Under the pieces are notes generated by a model that worked only from the letters and a program-made list of their open reading frames with translations, made no database searches and had not been told where the DNA came from. From Dimorphilus gyrociliatus (Eukaryota > Annelida > Polychaeta > Dinophilidae): 64,000 nucleotides of DNA. Shown one piece after another: positions 44,827 through 55,461 of this stretch. Numbering within the stretch: position 1 is the stretch's first letter; each line of letters begins with the position of its first letter. The stretch is from positions 992,001 through 1,056,000 of the forward strand of contig CAJFCJ010000012.1 in assembly GCA_904063045.1 (NCBI GenBank). Direction: 5' to 3'. The position numbers were made by a program, and so were the translations under genes.

Positions 44827-46799
44827 ATGCCTTTACTTATTTCAAAAACAAATTTATTCCCTTTAATTTTACTTTTTCATCTTAGCCAATCAGTAATATG
44901 TACAGAATTTGGAGGAAAACTTTTTCTACATGTTATCCCCGATCAACACGTTTATGAATTATTCACTTCTCCGAATAGCATAAGCAACTGGCTTAAGGTT
45001 TAAAAATCTTTTATTATTTTACTGTTCTTTTTGTATTAGATAACTATTATATGTTGAATAGATAGCGTTCTTTCTAACAATAGCTATCTTTTTTTAAATT
45101 TCAGATAAGAGGATCTTTAGTTATTAATGAAATATCTTCTACTTGCCAATTTATCAAAGATAATTCTATAAGAGAAACAGCCAATAAAATTTTAATGATT
45201 AAAGTATTTAAAAGCTTATTATTTAATGAATTATGCGTTAAAGCCCTTGAAAATTATGTGGAGAAGGGCATAACAGCTATTCTGATAGTTTTAAAAAATG
45301 AGGACGGTTAATTTTCCTTTTCAATAAACCTTTCTGTTTATTTTTACAAATGAAATAATTACAAAGCAGATCTATTGAAAAGTGAAGATGCGACAGTACT
45401 TAGAAATGCTTTGAAAATACCAATTGGCTATGTCTTCACGAAGTTGATTGATCAAACTTATGCAGACCATGACAAGATTATAACTTTAACAAGAAGCGGG
45501 AACTTAACGATTAGCGCAAACTTTCCTGCAAATAAAAGAGCATACTATGGAATAATATCATATACAAGTTCAGTTACTGATGGAAACTTAGAAACGTATC
45601 GCATGCTTGCAAAAGACGCATTTTTTAGCATAGATCTGTCCAAAAAGGAGATTGTTAACTTAATAAGAATTTATGCAAACCCTACAGGTATATATATATA
45701 TACTAGTCTGCTGTATACTTCTGGATATAGTAAAATAAAAAAAATTATTGTTGCAATTAAGGATGCTTTCTAGAGAAAACCGCCGGATATTGTCTGCTAT
45801 CAACGACAGAGGAAAAATTAAACAATAACGAATGTCAAACCTCTTGTTTACTAAACAGAGATGGATTTGATTGCTGGTCAGCTTAAATTAAAAAAATTTA
45901 ACGATTTAATAAAAAAAAAGAAATATTTTGATACAAAACTATACTAATTAAATCAACAGGTCAGTTACTGCAAAATTTTCCCTATTCTATTCGGATTGGT
46001 GTTATCGAAGCTCAACGACTAAATCAGTTGATGACCTTGAAAAGGCGTCTTCTTGCAGTTACTACAAAAAAAAGTGCCTGGAACCTGGTAATAAATACGA
46101 TACAATTTATTTAATGAATATATTGGGAAAGTTCTTTTTTATAATTTAGAAAAGATGGGTATTAGTATAACTTTTAAAGATAGCTCGTCTGGTACTGCAA
46201 CTGGAAAATGTGAATTACAATTAGTATCTAAAGCTGCAAAATTTCATTGGCTTTATATTCCTTGTATGGGAACTGGTAAAAGCATAATAATTACTAATGA
46301 ACACTCTAACGCTTTAATCATATCGGAAATTGAATTCTATTACACACAAGCCCATCACGAGTCTACAAAAATTAATAAGATTTCAACTCAAGCTCAAACT
46401 ACATTAGAAGAGGCAACTACCGGATTCTCTGTCTCAGCAACCAAAGATAAAACAACATTAGAGACAACGACAGAGAATGTCCATTTTACGACAAGCGTTA
46501 GGGAATCAACAACGAAAGATCAATCGATGTTGGAGACAAACTTGATATCCTTCTGGGCGAAAAAAGAGAGAAAATTAAAGTTAAAATCTTATTCCCTAAG
46601 CACAAGTATTATGTTATGTTTCAAGAAATGTCGGGATAACAAAAACTGTAAAGTCTTTGATTATTCAACAAAAAATCAAATTTGTAATATTTACGTAGAT
46701 AATGTAAATAATTTAAAAAATTACGAATCTCTAATTGCATATGAAGAGAATAGTGCAGCTTTCCTATTAAAAAAAATAGAGAAATTGCCTCAATGTTGA
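44827..46799 (+). CDS. Secreted multidomain protein: PA-like, F5/8 (fucolectin)-like, PAN-like (copy A)
   Basis: Exons 44827-44997, 45105-45306, 45370-45687, 45774-45876, 45960-46087 and 46150-46799 give 523 residues. A signal peptide lies at about 10-27. Residues 30-150 (FLHVIPDQ, then CVKALENYVEKGITAILIV and IPIGYVFTKL) look like a protease-associated (PA) fold: a Cys-bounded helix, a hydrophobic strand, then an Ile-Pro strand. Next is a discoidin-type segment (SVTDGNLETYRM, AFFSIDLSKK, LIRIYANPTG) interrupted by a Cys-rich insert (CQTSCLL, WCYRSS) and ended by WLYIPCMGTGKSIIITNEHS and ISEIEFYY, the usual close of F5/8 or eel-fucolectin domains. A Thr-rich linker leads to a C-terminal PAN/apple-like module (CFKKCRDNKNCKVFDYS). 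Likely a secreted carbohydrate-binding protein. The domain calls are by eye and the PA call is the weakest. Copy B (48665-52318) shares this layout. Confidence 0.65.
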
Positions 46800-46919
46800 C
46801 TTCTTATAAGTCATTTTTAGCAGTTAATTTTCTCAACTAAATAATTTTCCGAGTTCAATTTATATAATTAATGAAAATTTTGCAATTTCTCTTCACTTTT
46901 TTTGATTGATATATTGCAT

Positions 46920-48179
46920 TTATTTAATATATTCATTAAAAACTCTGATGTAATTTTCTATTCCGATTCTTAGTTTGCTCAAATCTGCTTTCATGTATCT
47001 ATACTTATGAACACCGCAACGATGATCTCTCTGATATTTTATAAAGTCATGAAACGCCTTTTCGCAATCTGCAGTCCATTCTATTTCTAATTGATTATAA
47101 ACTTCTTTAATCAACTTTAAGGGATTCAACTGCAATTCAGAGAAGGGAAGATGAATGTGACCACAATTGCCTTTGGTGTCCACTAATTTATTACATCCTT
47201 GAATACAATTTTCTATAGCAGAATTAGACAAATGATGGAAATCTTCGTGTCTTTGCGGAAATACATAAGTGACACCAGTAGCAAAACTCATCAAGGAAAA
47301 CCAAGACTGGCAGGTGACTACCGGATCTCTGTGTAATGTAATGAATCTGCAATCCGGAAATACAGTTTTCAAGGCTTCTAAATTGCAGTATTTAGACAAG
47401 TGAACCATAAATAATAATCGCCTACGTTCAATATTCTGTTTAAAACCCATAGCTTGAAAGTATAATTTAACATGATTGTAAATTTCTAACCAATCGATGT
47501 AGGTCAAATTTTGAAGAAATTTCTCATAATTAGGCACATTGAAAAAAATTGGAAGCATCATATCGATTCCTTGAGTAGACAAGATAAATAGCAAATCTTC
47601 TGGATTTGTAGCTTTCAGAGGATGAGCTAATTCAAAGTTTTTTGAATATAGCCGTAATATCATTTCGAATTTTTTCTTTGTGTCAGCTATCGTTCTTCTA
47701 TTTTGCAAAGTAAGAGGATCTTCTGGAAGGTGAGTGATATTGAGCATTTCCCAAAGCTCCGGCACTTTCCATCTTTTGTCTTGAGCCAGTAAACAATGAA
47801 AAAAAGTTGAACCAGTTCTTGGAAGCGTTAGTATTGCAACGGGATCTTTTATGGCCACTTGTCTAATAGATTGATCTTTTTTCACTATCCTATAAAGATT
47901 GCATCTGTTTTCCATTACTTGCCGATAATTTTCCTTAAATAGAAATCGGCCTACAATCGATAAATCTGGGCAGTTGTCCAAATCATTCAAGAGAATCTTT
48001 ATGGCCTTCTCAGCGATCGTATCCTTTATCTGCTTCCTACATTCAGAACTTAATTGCTTCTCAAATTTTTCATACGTTAAATTAACTAATTGATATCCGG
48101 TTATTTTAAATAGGAATGAACCCAAATAATCAATAATTATCTTTAAAAGGTAGAACACGTGTTTAAAAAACGCATTCAT
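46920..48179 (-). CDS. Intronless sulfotransferase (Sulfotransfer_3 type)
   Basis: One uninterrupted 419-codon frame. The family transfers sulfate from PAPS to a hydroxyl or amine acceptor. The 5'-phosphosulfate loop is LPRTGSTFFHCLL (119-131) and the 3'-phosphate site is FITLHRDPVVTCQSW (279-293) with Ser292. A hydrophobic N-terminal stretch (about 5-32) could be a signal anchor placing the enzyme in the Golgi lumen. The C-terminal half (HLPFSELQLNPLKLIKEVY) is like the sulfotransferase family proteins common in bacteria and scattered in invertebrates. It is the only long gene in the window without introns, and lies opposite in strand between two paralogous multi-exon genes, 121 bp from the stop of the left one. 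Retrocopy or horizontal origin is possible. The acceptor substrate cannot be told. Confidence 0.88.
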   Translation of the reverse strand: MNAFFKHVFYLLKIIIDYLGSFLFKITGYQLVNLTYEKFEKQLSSECRKQIKDTIAEKAIKILLNDLDNCPDLSIVGRFLFKENYRQVMENRCNLYRIVKKDQSIRQVAIKDPVAILTLPRTGSTFFHCLLAQDKRWKVPELWEMLNITHLPEDPLTLQNRRTIADTKKKFEMILRLYSKNFELAHPLKATNPEDLLFILSTQGIDMMLPIFFNVPNYEKFLQNLTYIDWLEIYNHVKLYFQAMGFKQNIERRRLLFMVHLSKYCNLEALKTVFPDCRFITLHRDPVVTCQSWFSLMSFATGVTYVFPQRHEDFHHLSNSAIENCIQGCNKLVDTKGNCGHIHLPFSELQLNPLKLIKEVYNQLEIEWTADCEKAFHDFIKYQRDHRCGVHKYRYMKADLSKLRIGIENYIRVFNEYIK

Positions 48180-48664
48180 TGTTTATTTAGTCTAGACGTT
48201 CAAAGAAAGAAAAATATATAGGGCAAAAACAGGAATAAAACAATTAATTGATGTTCTGCACGAGTGCTGTACAACTATTGATAATCCCTCACTTTATATA
48301 TCTTCTCGTAAACATCTTACACGTGGTCGAAAACAGCAGTACATATAACCGGTTTTATCTTATCTTTCGCCATTTTGAAGCAGTATAGCTCAGTTAATAC
48401 ATAATAAGTAAAATAAATGCATAGTTAAAGTTAGCCTTCTATCTTTATTCCATTAACTTTAAATATTCTTTTATTGGCCTATACTGCTAAAATTCAATAC
48501 AACAAAGCTATATTTGTTACATTGAACAGAAATATCCTTGAGTGAAATGGAACATAAACTTATCGATAATCCCTTATTTATAATAATTTTATTACTTTTC
48601 AATATCCTTTACCAAGAGTATAAAACGATTTTTCATAAGATATTTTTTTTATTCTGTTATCACA
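48180..48664. other. Spacer between divergent sulfotransferase and PA/F5-8/PAN copy B
   Basis: 485 bp. A TATATAAA-like element on the minus strand near 48294-48302 could serve the sulfotransferase. Open stretches in this spacer are AT-rich noise. Confidence 0.4.
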
Positions 48665-51600
48665 ATGATAAGATCAACTTTATTTGTAATTTTTCAAGTT
48701 TCTCGCCTCTCCCTTTTAACTTGTAAGAAAATCGAACAACATACCCCTAAAGATAACATCGATGGATTACCCAGTTTAAGTACTCTTCAAATTCGCGTTA
48801 TTCCTAGAGGAACTTATTTTCCTATAATAACACCGTCAAACTATGAAGAAAAATGGTTAAAATCCCATCTAAGGAGCAGTGGAATCAATTTAGATAATTT
48901 GAAAAATCCCTGCTCATATTCAACAGCTATCAAAGAAAGTCATAAGTTGGCATTCTATAAAGTTAATAATAACAATGATTTGGATACAAATAATCCTTCA
49001 ACATGCATATCCCTTTTCAATCATTTACGTGATGAAAGAGCTATTGGATTAATATTTGTTTTTAGAGATAAAGATGGTAAGAAAGAACCTTTAACTAAAC
49101 CTCGTTAAATAGCCAAGTTAATTTGTTCTCTTTCCTTCAACTGTTAGAAAATTACGAAGAATTTTACAAATTAGTCAAGAAGTTGGAATTATTTCATCAA
49201 AATATTCCTTGGGCAGGATTTTTTATTGCTGAAAACTTGTTTGATCAATTTAACCAATGGCAGACAGTAGGCTATTTTATTACTCCTGATGAATATTTGC
49301 CCTTCATATCTACAATTCCGGCTAAAGATGAGTTTTACTTAATAACTTCATCAGGCTTTGTGAAAGCGTCTAATGGAGCAGAATTGTTGGTTAAATCTTC
49401 ATCTTATTCGAATTTTTTCAATAATTTTTTTCTATTATAGCTATTCTACATTAATAAACGATGGAGATTTAAGAACGTATAACGAATTACAACCGTTGAG
49501 TTCTCCAAATAATTATAGATACGCTCGTATTCAAATTACTTCACGTAGAATATGGGTTGAATCAGTAAGAGTTTATACAGGAACTGCAATTAGTTAGTCT
49601 TTAGAACCTAAGATAATTAATAAAGTCTATTATATTATTAATTAATTTTATTAAATAAAGATTCAAGTGTAATACCAAAAGTATTTTTATACGACGGTTT
49701 GTCCAAGGAATGTTTAGACGTTTCAATTATAAGCCCAAATATAGTGGATTATAATTGTCCCTATGATTTTAACTCAAATTCGGCTGCTTTTTTCGTGAGT
49801 GTATATTTTTATTTTCCCTTGCCATTTTCTGTGAAAATATCAGAAATTAAACCTAAAATTTTTAATATGGCTGTAAATACTATAATAAGCAATGAAGCTG
49901 GTGAATCTAATGTTGGAGCAAGTGGAAAATCGAGTCAGCTGCAAGCTTTAATCGATGCTGAAGATTCTTCTTTACTTAGTATTACTAGCCTGATATTGAG
50001 TTCCAGCATTAAGCTTGCAGAGCCTATAGAGGAATGTAAAATTCATATATCTTTTAAAATGATATATATGATTAATCTAATTTTGATTCAAGTGAAAAGT
50101 ATGCTATTTTAGTAATGTATATCGAGTTTTAATAAACAATTTTCCCTTTGGAAGGCCTTCTGTCGTATCAGAATGATTTAGGCGTTTTGGTGGAAATAGA
50201 CGATAATCCTACACCATTGTGTAATCCTTATGAGTCAAGTTTACCTAGTTTTAATTTCAATTGGCTACAATTACCTTGCACCGGAGTTGGTTCATCGATT
50301 AGAATAACAAATAACCAAGATAAATTCTCTTTTGAAGAATTAGAAATTTATGTTACGGATAGCAATAATCCAAATATTTACAATGTAGAATATACAGATA
50401 ATACTGGACCAGGTAGCCTTTTAAATTATTTACTACACAATGTATACTGTATATACTGTATATAAATATATATATATATACTAATATATATATAATTTTA
50501 CTTATAAAATAGATCTCTCTTCTTACATAAATATTGCTCCAAAACTCATGATTGTATCTCATTTGAAAGATAGGTCACACTTTGTATGGACAGATCAAGA
50601 TATAACAACTTGCGACAATTCCTGGAATTTATCTGAGAATCCTTCCATAATATTTTGTCATGTTAGAAAACTGAAAGTTTTCTTTATACGATTTAAAGTG
50701 AAAGAATTTGGGTCAGTCAATTTTCAAGTAGTCGGTATAAATGGTTATTCGATATCACTATCTGAAAACAACTTTAACAGAACGTACGATATTGATCTAA
50801 GAAATATTACATGGATTACCGATGAGATTGGCGTTAAAGAAACAACGAAAGCCACAGTGTGTGAAGTAGAAATCTACGGAAACCTTTTACCATACGAAAA
50901 TGTAAACTTAATTAATAATAGTAATTGGAAAATTACGAGTAGTAATCAACTTGACTCTACTTTAAAAAACTTAACTGATGAAGACTGGAGTACTAGAGTT
51001 TGTTCAAACGTAACAGCATATTTTAACTCCTACTATCAAACCTTCCCTTGGATTTCTATTGATTTAGATGCTGTTTATAACGTGTCATATATATTTGTAA
51101 CTCTATCAAGGGTTACAAATTTAGACGTTACTCTAACAGATTACGAGATACCTAGAAATTATAGTGAATATTCATTACATCAAGTAAGAAGAGTGTGTAA
51201 ATTAAATTTAGAAATTTCGTGGAGTAATTTAATTACTTGTGTAAAAGAAACTCGGGGAAAGTTTCTGATATTTACTGCTAAAGAACAACAAAGTTTACAA
51301 CTATGCGAAGTGTCAGTTTTTGGTAGTATATACAATAAAGATTATTCACTAAGCCGTCTACCAATGATAGAAAAACCGTAAGTATATAGATATATTTATA
51401 TCACTAAAGACCTCTAGCTAAATATAAAGTAAAAGGAATCTTGTAAATCATTACAATATCTGGAATTCTATGAGATGATTTAATTCAATTGAAACTAGAG
51501 TGACTTCTTTCAGAAACAGCCATTTTCTAACAAGAGATTCTATTGTTGAGCTGCTTTGTCAATTTTCTGTAATTTCAATCCATGTGATTGCTTTTGAGAG

Positions 51601-52318
51601 TAATATTATAAAATATTTCATTTTGAAACAATGTGTTAACGAAAAGCTATCTTATTTTTATTTCATTCATAGCAATTACTGAAGACTATTCCATTATGGC
51701 AGCAATTAATAACACTGAGGAGAAATACACCCAAATTTTTCACTACAAACACAGCGATTATGGAGATCATAAGAACGGCACAAAAAATGCTTTTGATTTA
51801 TCTGAACCGTTCTTATGTCGTTTTTTGTGGCTAAAATCTAGTAAAGATATGAATATAACCATAGAAATTTATGGTCACCTTCGACATAAAAGTAACAATC
51901 ATTCTGCTACTCTTTATAACGTTTTATATATAAGCATTAAGTTATAGATAGAGTGCTTTTGTAGTATATATATATAGAGTATATACATTTTTATTATTAT
52001 TTTAAATGATAGGTGACAATTTCTTTGTTAAATACGACAGAATACTCAAAGTTAATTGGTTGGAATATGGGATTAGCAAATGGTATTGTATTCAATGGGA
52101 CGGACAATTTATCAAAATGTAGAACAATATGTGACTCGTTCGGCTGTTATTATTATTCTTTTAATTTTGACGAAAGCAAATGCATCCTAAACAAACAATT
52201 ACAACCCTTAGAAAAAATTGAAAAAGTAGGTTCAGGATTGTTTACCGCTTGTGGGGGGCAGCAGTTGATCACTAATGAAATTATAGAAAAGTGTGGTTAT
52301 TTGATTAATGTTCCTTAA
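48665..52318 (+). CDS. Secreted multidomain protein: PA-like, repeated F5/8-like and PAN-like (copy B)
   Basis: Model: 48665-49076, 49148-49385, 49441-49592, 49661-49798, 49844-50035, 50155-50412, 50513-51377, 51514-51599, 51673-51920 and 52013-52318; 964 residues. A signal peptide (MIRSTLFVIFQVSRLSLLT) is followed by a PA-like region aligning with copy A (RVIPRGTYFPIITPSN; CISLFNHLRDERAIGLIFV; NIPWAGFFI). Then come a discoidin-like segment (STLINDGDLRTYN, WVESVRVYTG), a PAN-like module (KECLDV to NSNSAAFF), an F5/8 ending (WLQLPCTGVGSSIRITNNQ, FEELEIYV), a further F5/8-like unit (LTDEDWSTRVCSN, WISIDLDAVYNVSYIFV, LCEVSVFG) and a C-terminal PAN-like module (CRTICDSFGCYYYSFNFD). Many N-glycosylation sequons occur. 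Splices after 49385, 49798 and 51920 use weak or short sites, so the model may change in detail. Function is unknown; lectin-like binding is inferred. Confidence 0.6.
50440..50500. repeat. (TA)n tract with doubled ATACTGTAT
   Basis: Two overlapping ATACTGTAT units (50444-50452, 50453-50461) run into a TA tract inside an intron of copy B. Confidence 0.7.
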
Positions 52319-55097
52319 AGTAATTCAACTCAAGTAGAACCGGTTAGTAGCCTTTATTTATAAGAAAAGTAGAAGGAATTTATGTTATTTTTCGCTATTA
52401 AAATTTAAATAGGAAAGTCATAAGTAACTTATTAACGGATTGCAATTGCAGTAATACTTATCAAAGTGTTATGTGAATGGATTTTTCTGGTAATGTTGAA
52501 TAATGATTTAAAAAAAACTCTTCATGCTTTTTATTAATCAAGCAGGAGTCTATTAATAGTATGAAATATTTATTATATTTACCTTATTTCTCATTTCTTT
52601 GACTGTTAATTAATACAAAAATATTAATAAAATAATGTTAATTTATTGATTTATATACAAGGATATTTTGTTATTACTTAATGGTAGTAAATTAATTACA
52701 ATAGATCTTATCTTCTTTTAATATACGACGTTGTTACAATATATTTTACAGCTTATGAACTATCGAGCAAAATGAGTGAAAAACTACTATAAATAACACT
52801 CAAGGGTCAAGTATTAGTTGTTCACCTCGAACCAAATCGAAATGCCAATAAGTAAATACCTCTTCCTCCTAATCATTTTTTCGTTATTTCCCTCGCCACT
52901 CTTCCTATCTTTTCCATTTAAAAGTGGACAATGCAATATTTTTTGCTGTTAGATTGGCAATTTTACGAGCCTTGAGTATTGTAATCTTTGCGCTCATGAT
53001 ACGAATCTACTAGGTGGGGGGAAAAAGAGAAAAGAATGCAAGAGAAGAAAGGACTAGTGCTGAGCTTAAATGAAAAAGTGTAATTTATATTCTTTATAGA
53101 TGCAATAACTGCCATTACTGAACAGAGCGTGCGCTGATTGGTTTATTTATAACTAAAGAAGTAGAGCAAGAACGATCTAATCGTACTAACTAATACTACA
53201 AATGTAGAAGGGCTTGAGTTGAAAAATTATTTGTTTTATCGCACTCTCTCCACCAATCATCCCTTTAGTTTTTCTTAAAGAATTGAATGAGATATTAATA
53301 TAATTTAGTTGCAACGAGGAACAGTAAATTAGTTAATCCACTTCAAATGAATTAGGGATTAACAATTGAGTTAAAATCAATAATCGTTTAAATTTACTCT
53401 GTTTTAGTGAGCTGTCAAGTATATTTTCCCCACGTGAAGATTAATCAATAAGTATCGGTAGAGAGAATCTTTTATTCAAATTTTAATAAACGGCTTTCTC
53501 CCTCTTTTTCTGCTGGTACTCTCTTTCTCATTTTCTCTTACACTCTCTCTGTGTATTACTTGAGACTTAATCATATCCTCAAAACCGCATTCGCTTATTC
53601 ACGGGAATAAAGAAAAGTCACTAGTGGCATATTATCTTCCGTCAAAGAAATAATACAAAAAGTCTTATATCTTTCATAATTTCTCTTCTTTTACGAGATA
53701 GTATATTGTGTAGAGTCTATTTTTTTTCAGCTAATCTTCCCCATGAACAATCTGTATGTCATTTTCCTCCCCGCTAGTCGGTGAAGCTTAAATATGAGTT
53801 ACAGGGCACAGTTAACAAATCCTTTTAATCATGTAAATTGAAATAATCTATTTTTATCTTTAATTAAAGTGACAACAGATCAAAAATCAACTAATCAAAT
53901 CCGATAGATGGCGAAGTTGCTTTTTAAAATACTCTCTTAGTTTTTTCTATTAATATATTATTAAGAAAAATATTCATTAAGCTGGGTTGTATTTTGTTTC
54001 CTTCGATATGAAACGAAAACGCATCGGCGGAAATTGCAATAATTTCAATTAACAGTAGAAACTATTACCTTATTTTTTCCCCCTCATTTTATTTTTTCAT
54101 TTAAAGCCCTTTTACTGTAAAATTTCTTAGTTGTCTTTTCCATCTTTTTAACCTTCATTTATCCTCTATTATACCAACTTTTTCCCTTTCTCAACATTTA
54201 TAATTTCTCGTATCTTTCCTCTTATTCCCTTACTCCTCCGCCGCTCTAGCCCCGACTGTTTTGTTTATAATCACAGATTTCTTTTCTCTTCCTTCATCAC
54301 AACCCGTAAACAATTTAAATAATTCGCTCTGAACTTTTATCGGTAATGCTAAATCAGTTGAAGAGTCCTCTTCAATTCTCTCAACTAACTTATTCCCTCT
54401 TTTTAGTCAGATTAGAAAAGAAATTGTCAATTAATGATTACAGTTCTATAGGCGATCTTTTTGTATACAAATACAATTAGGAAAATGGAGAAAACCCTTT
54501 CCAGAATGAATTTCACCTTTTAAAATATATACTCCTACTATCTGTGTAACAATAAAATAGCAGTAGTGTTTTATATATCAGAATATATACTGTATATAAA
54601 AAGAGAAACTGGTATTTTTTATTCGATCACTGCTGTGTAGCTTAAATAATATTTATTCACATTATAAAAGATTGATAGTAACTATTTAGAAAAGTTTATA
54701 GTAATAGCTTTCTCTTCGTGATATGTGAAAATCTGTTATTAGGGAACATAAAACAAAGAGAATCACCAGAGAAAATAAGAGAGCTTTAAATTTGTCGTGA
54801 CTGTTAAATATCAACATCGGTTTATAGAAACTACTCTCCCCGCTGAAATTTCTATATTGTACATAAATTAATAATTTAGAACGGCCCTTGCTCTTGTTAT
54901 AGCAAAAATTTCGTATATATTATTGTTTGTACCTGTAAATATATATTTGCCGTGTCAAGATTTCGGGACTAATTTCATACTCTGAGACCTTTTTTTAACG
55001 TTTTAGAGAATTAGCCTATTATTTAGGCATTAGATTATGGATACAAGCAATTAAAACCCTTTTCTTTTCAGTAGTGGGTAAGTCTCGTGCAAAGTCC
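52319..55097. other. Intergenic region upstream of KCNQ
   Basis: 2.8 kb of AT-rich sequence with pyrimidine tracts (near 53500-53560 and 54060-54250). One AGATGGCG box is at 53906-53913 and one ATACTGTAT at 54587-54595. No coding exon is seen. Confidence 0.5.
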
Positions 55098-55403
55098 TGA
55101 CGTCACGTTAAAGAGGAGCAAAATTGCTAGGGGAGGGTGGGGGTCCAACACTCGATATGACGTCACGCCAATAGATGGCGCGAGGCAGTTAGCTAAGCTT
55201 AGTCAAGAGTATTCGAACCCCCGCAAGTGGTGTGATTAAGATTACGAAATTTGGAGAGTCGGATATTCAACATATGAAAAAGGACATCAACTAGACGGTA
55301 TACAAGCATACTTAGAGACCGGAAAATTTTTTTGTGCAACTAAATTAACCAAAGGAAAAGGAGTGAGAAGGGGAGATAAGGGACTAAAGTAAAGCGTATA
55401 AAA
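55098..55403 (+). promoter_or_regulatory. KCNQ promoter: two CREs, CTCF-like box, TATA box
   Basis: Two identical TGACGTCACG sequences start at 55098 and 55158, exactly 60 bp apart. Directly after the second comes CCAATAGATGGCGC (55168-55181), a good invertebrate CTCF-type match. A TATAAAA box (55397-55403) lies about 60 bp before the ATG, placing transcription start near 55430. A G-rich stretch (AGGGGAGGGTGGGGG) lies between the CREs. CREB/ATF control of the channel gene is inferred. Confidence 0.6.
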
Positions 55404-55461
55404 TGCAGGAAGGTCACAGAGAACGCTTAAGTTTTTGCTTTCTCTAGTATATGGAAAAAAA

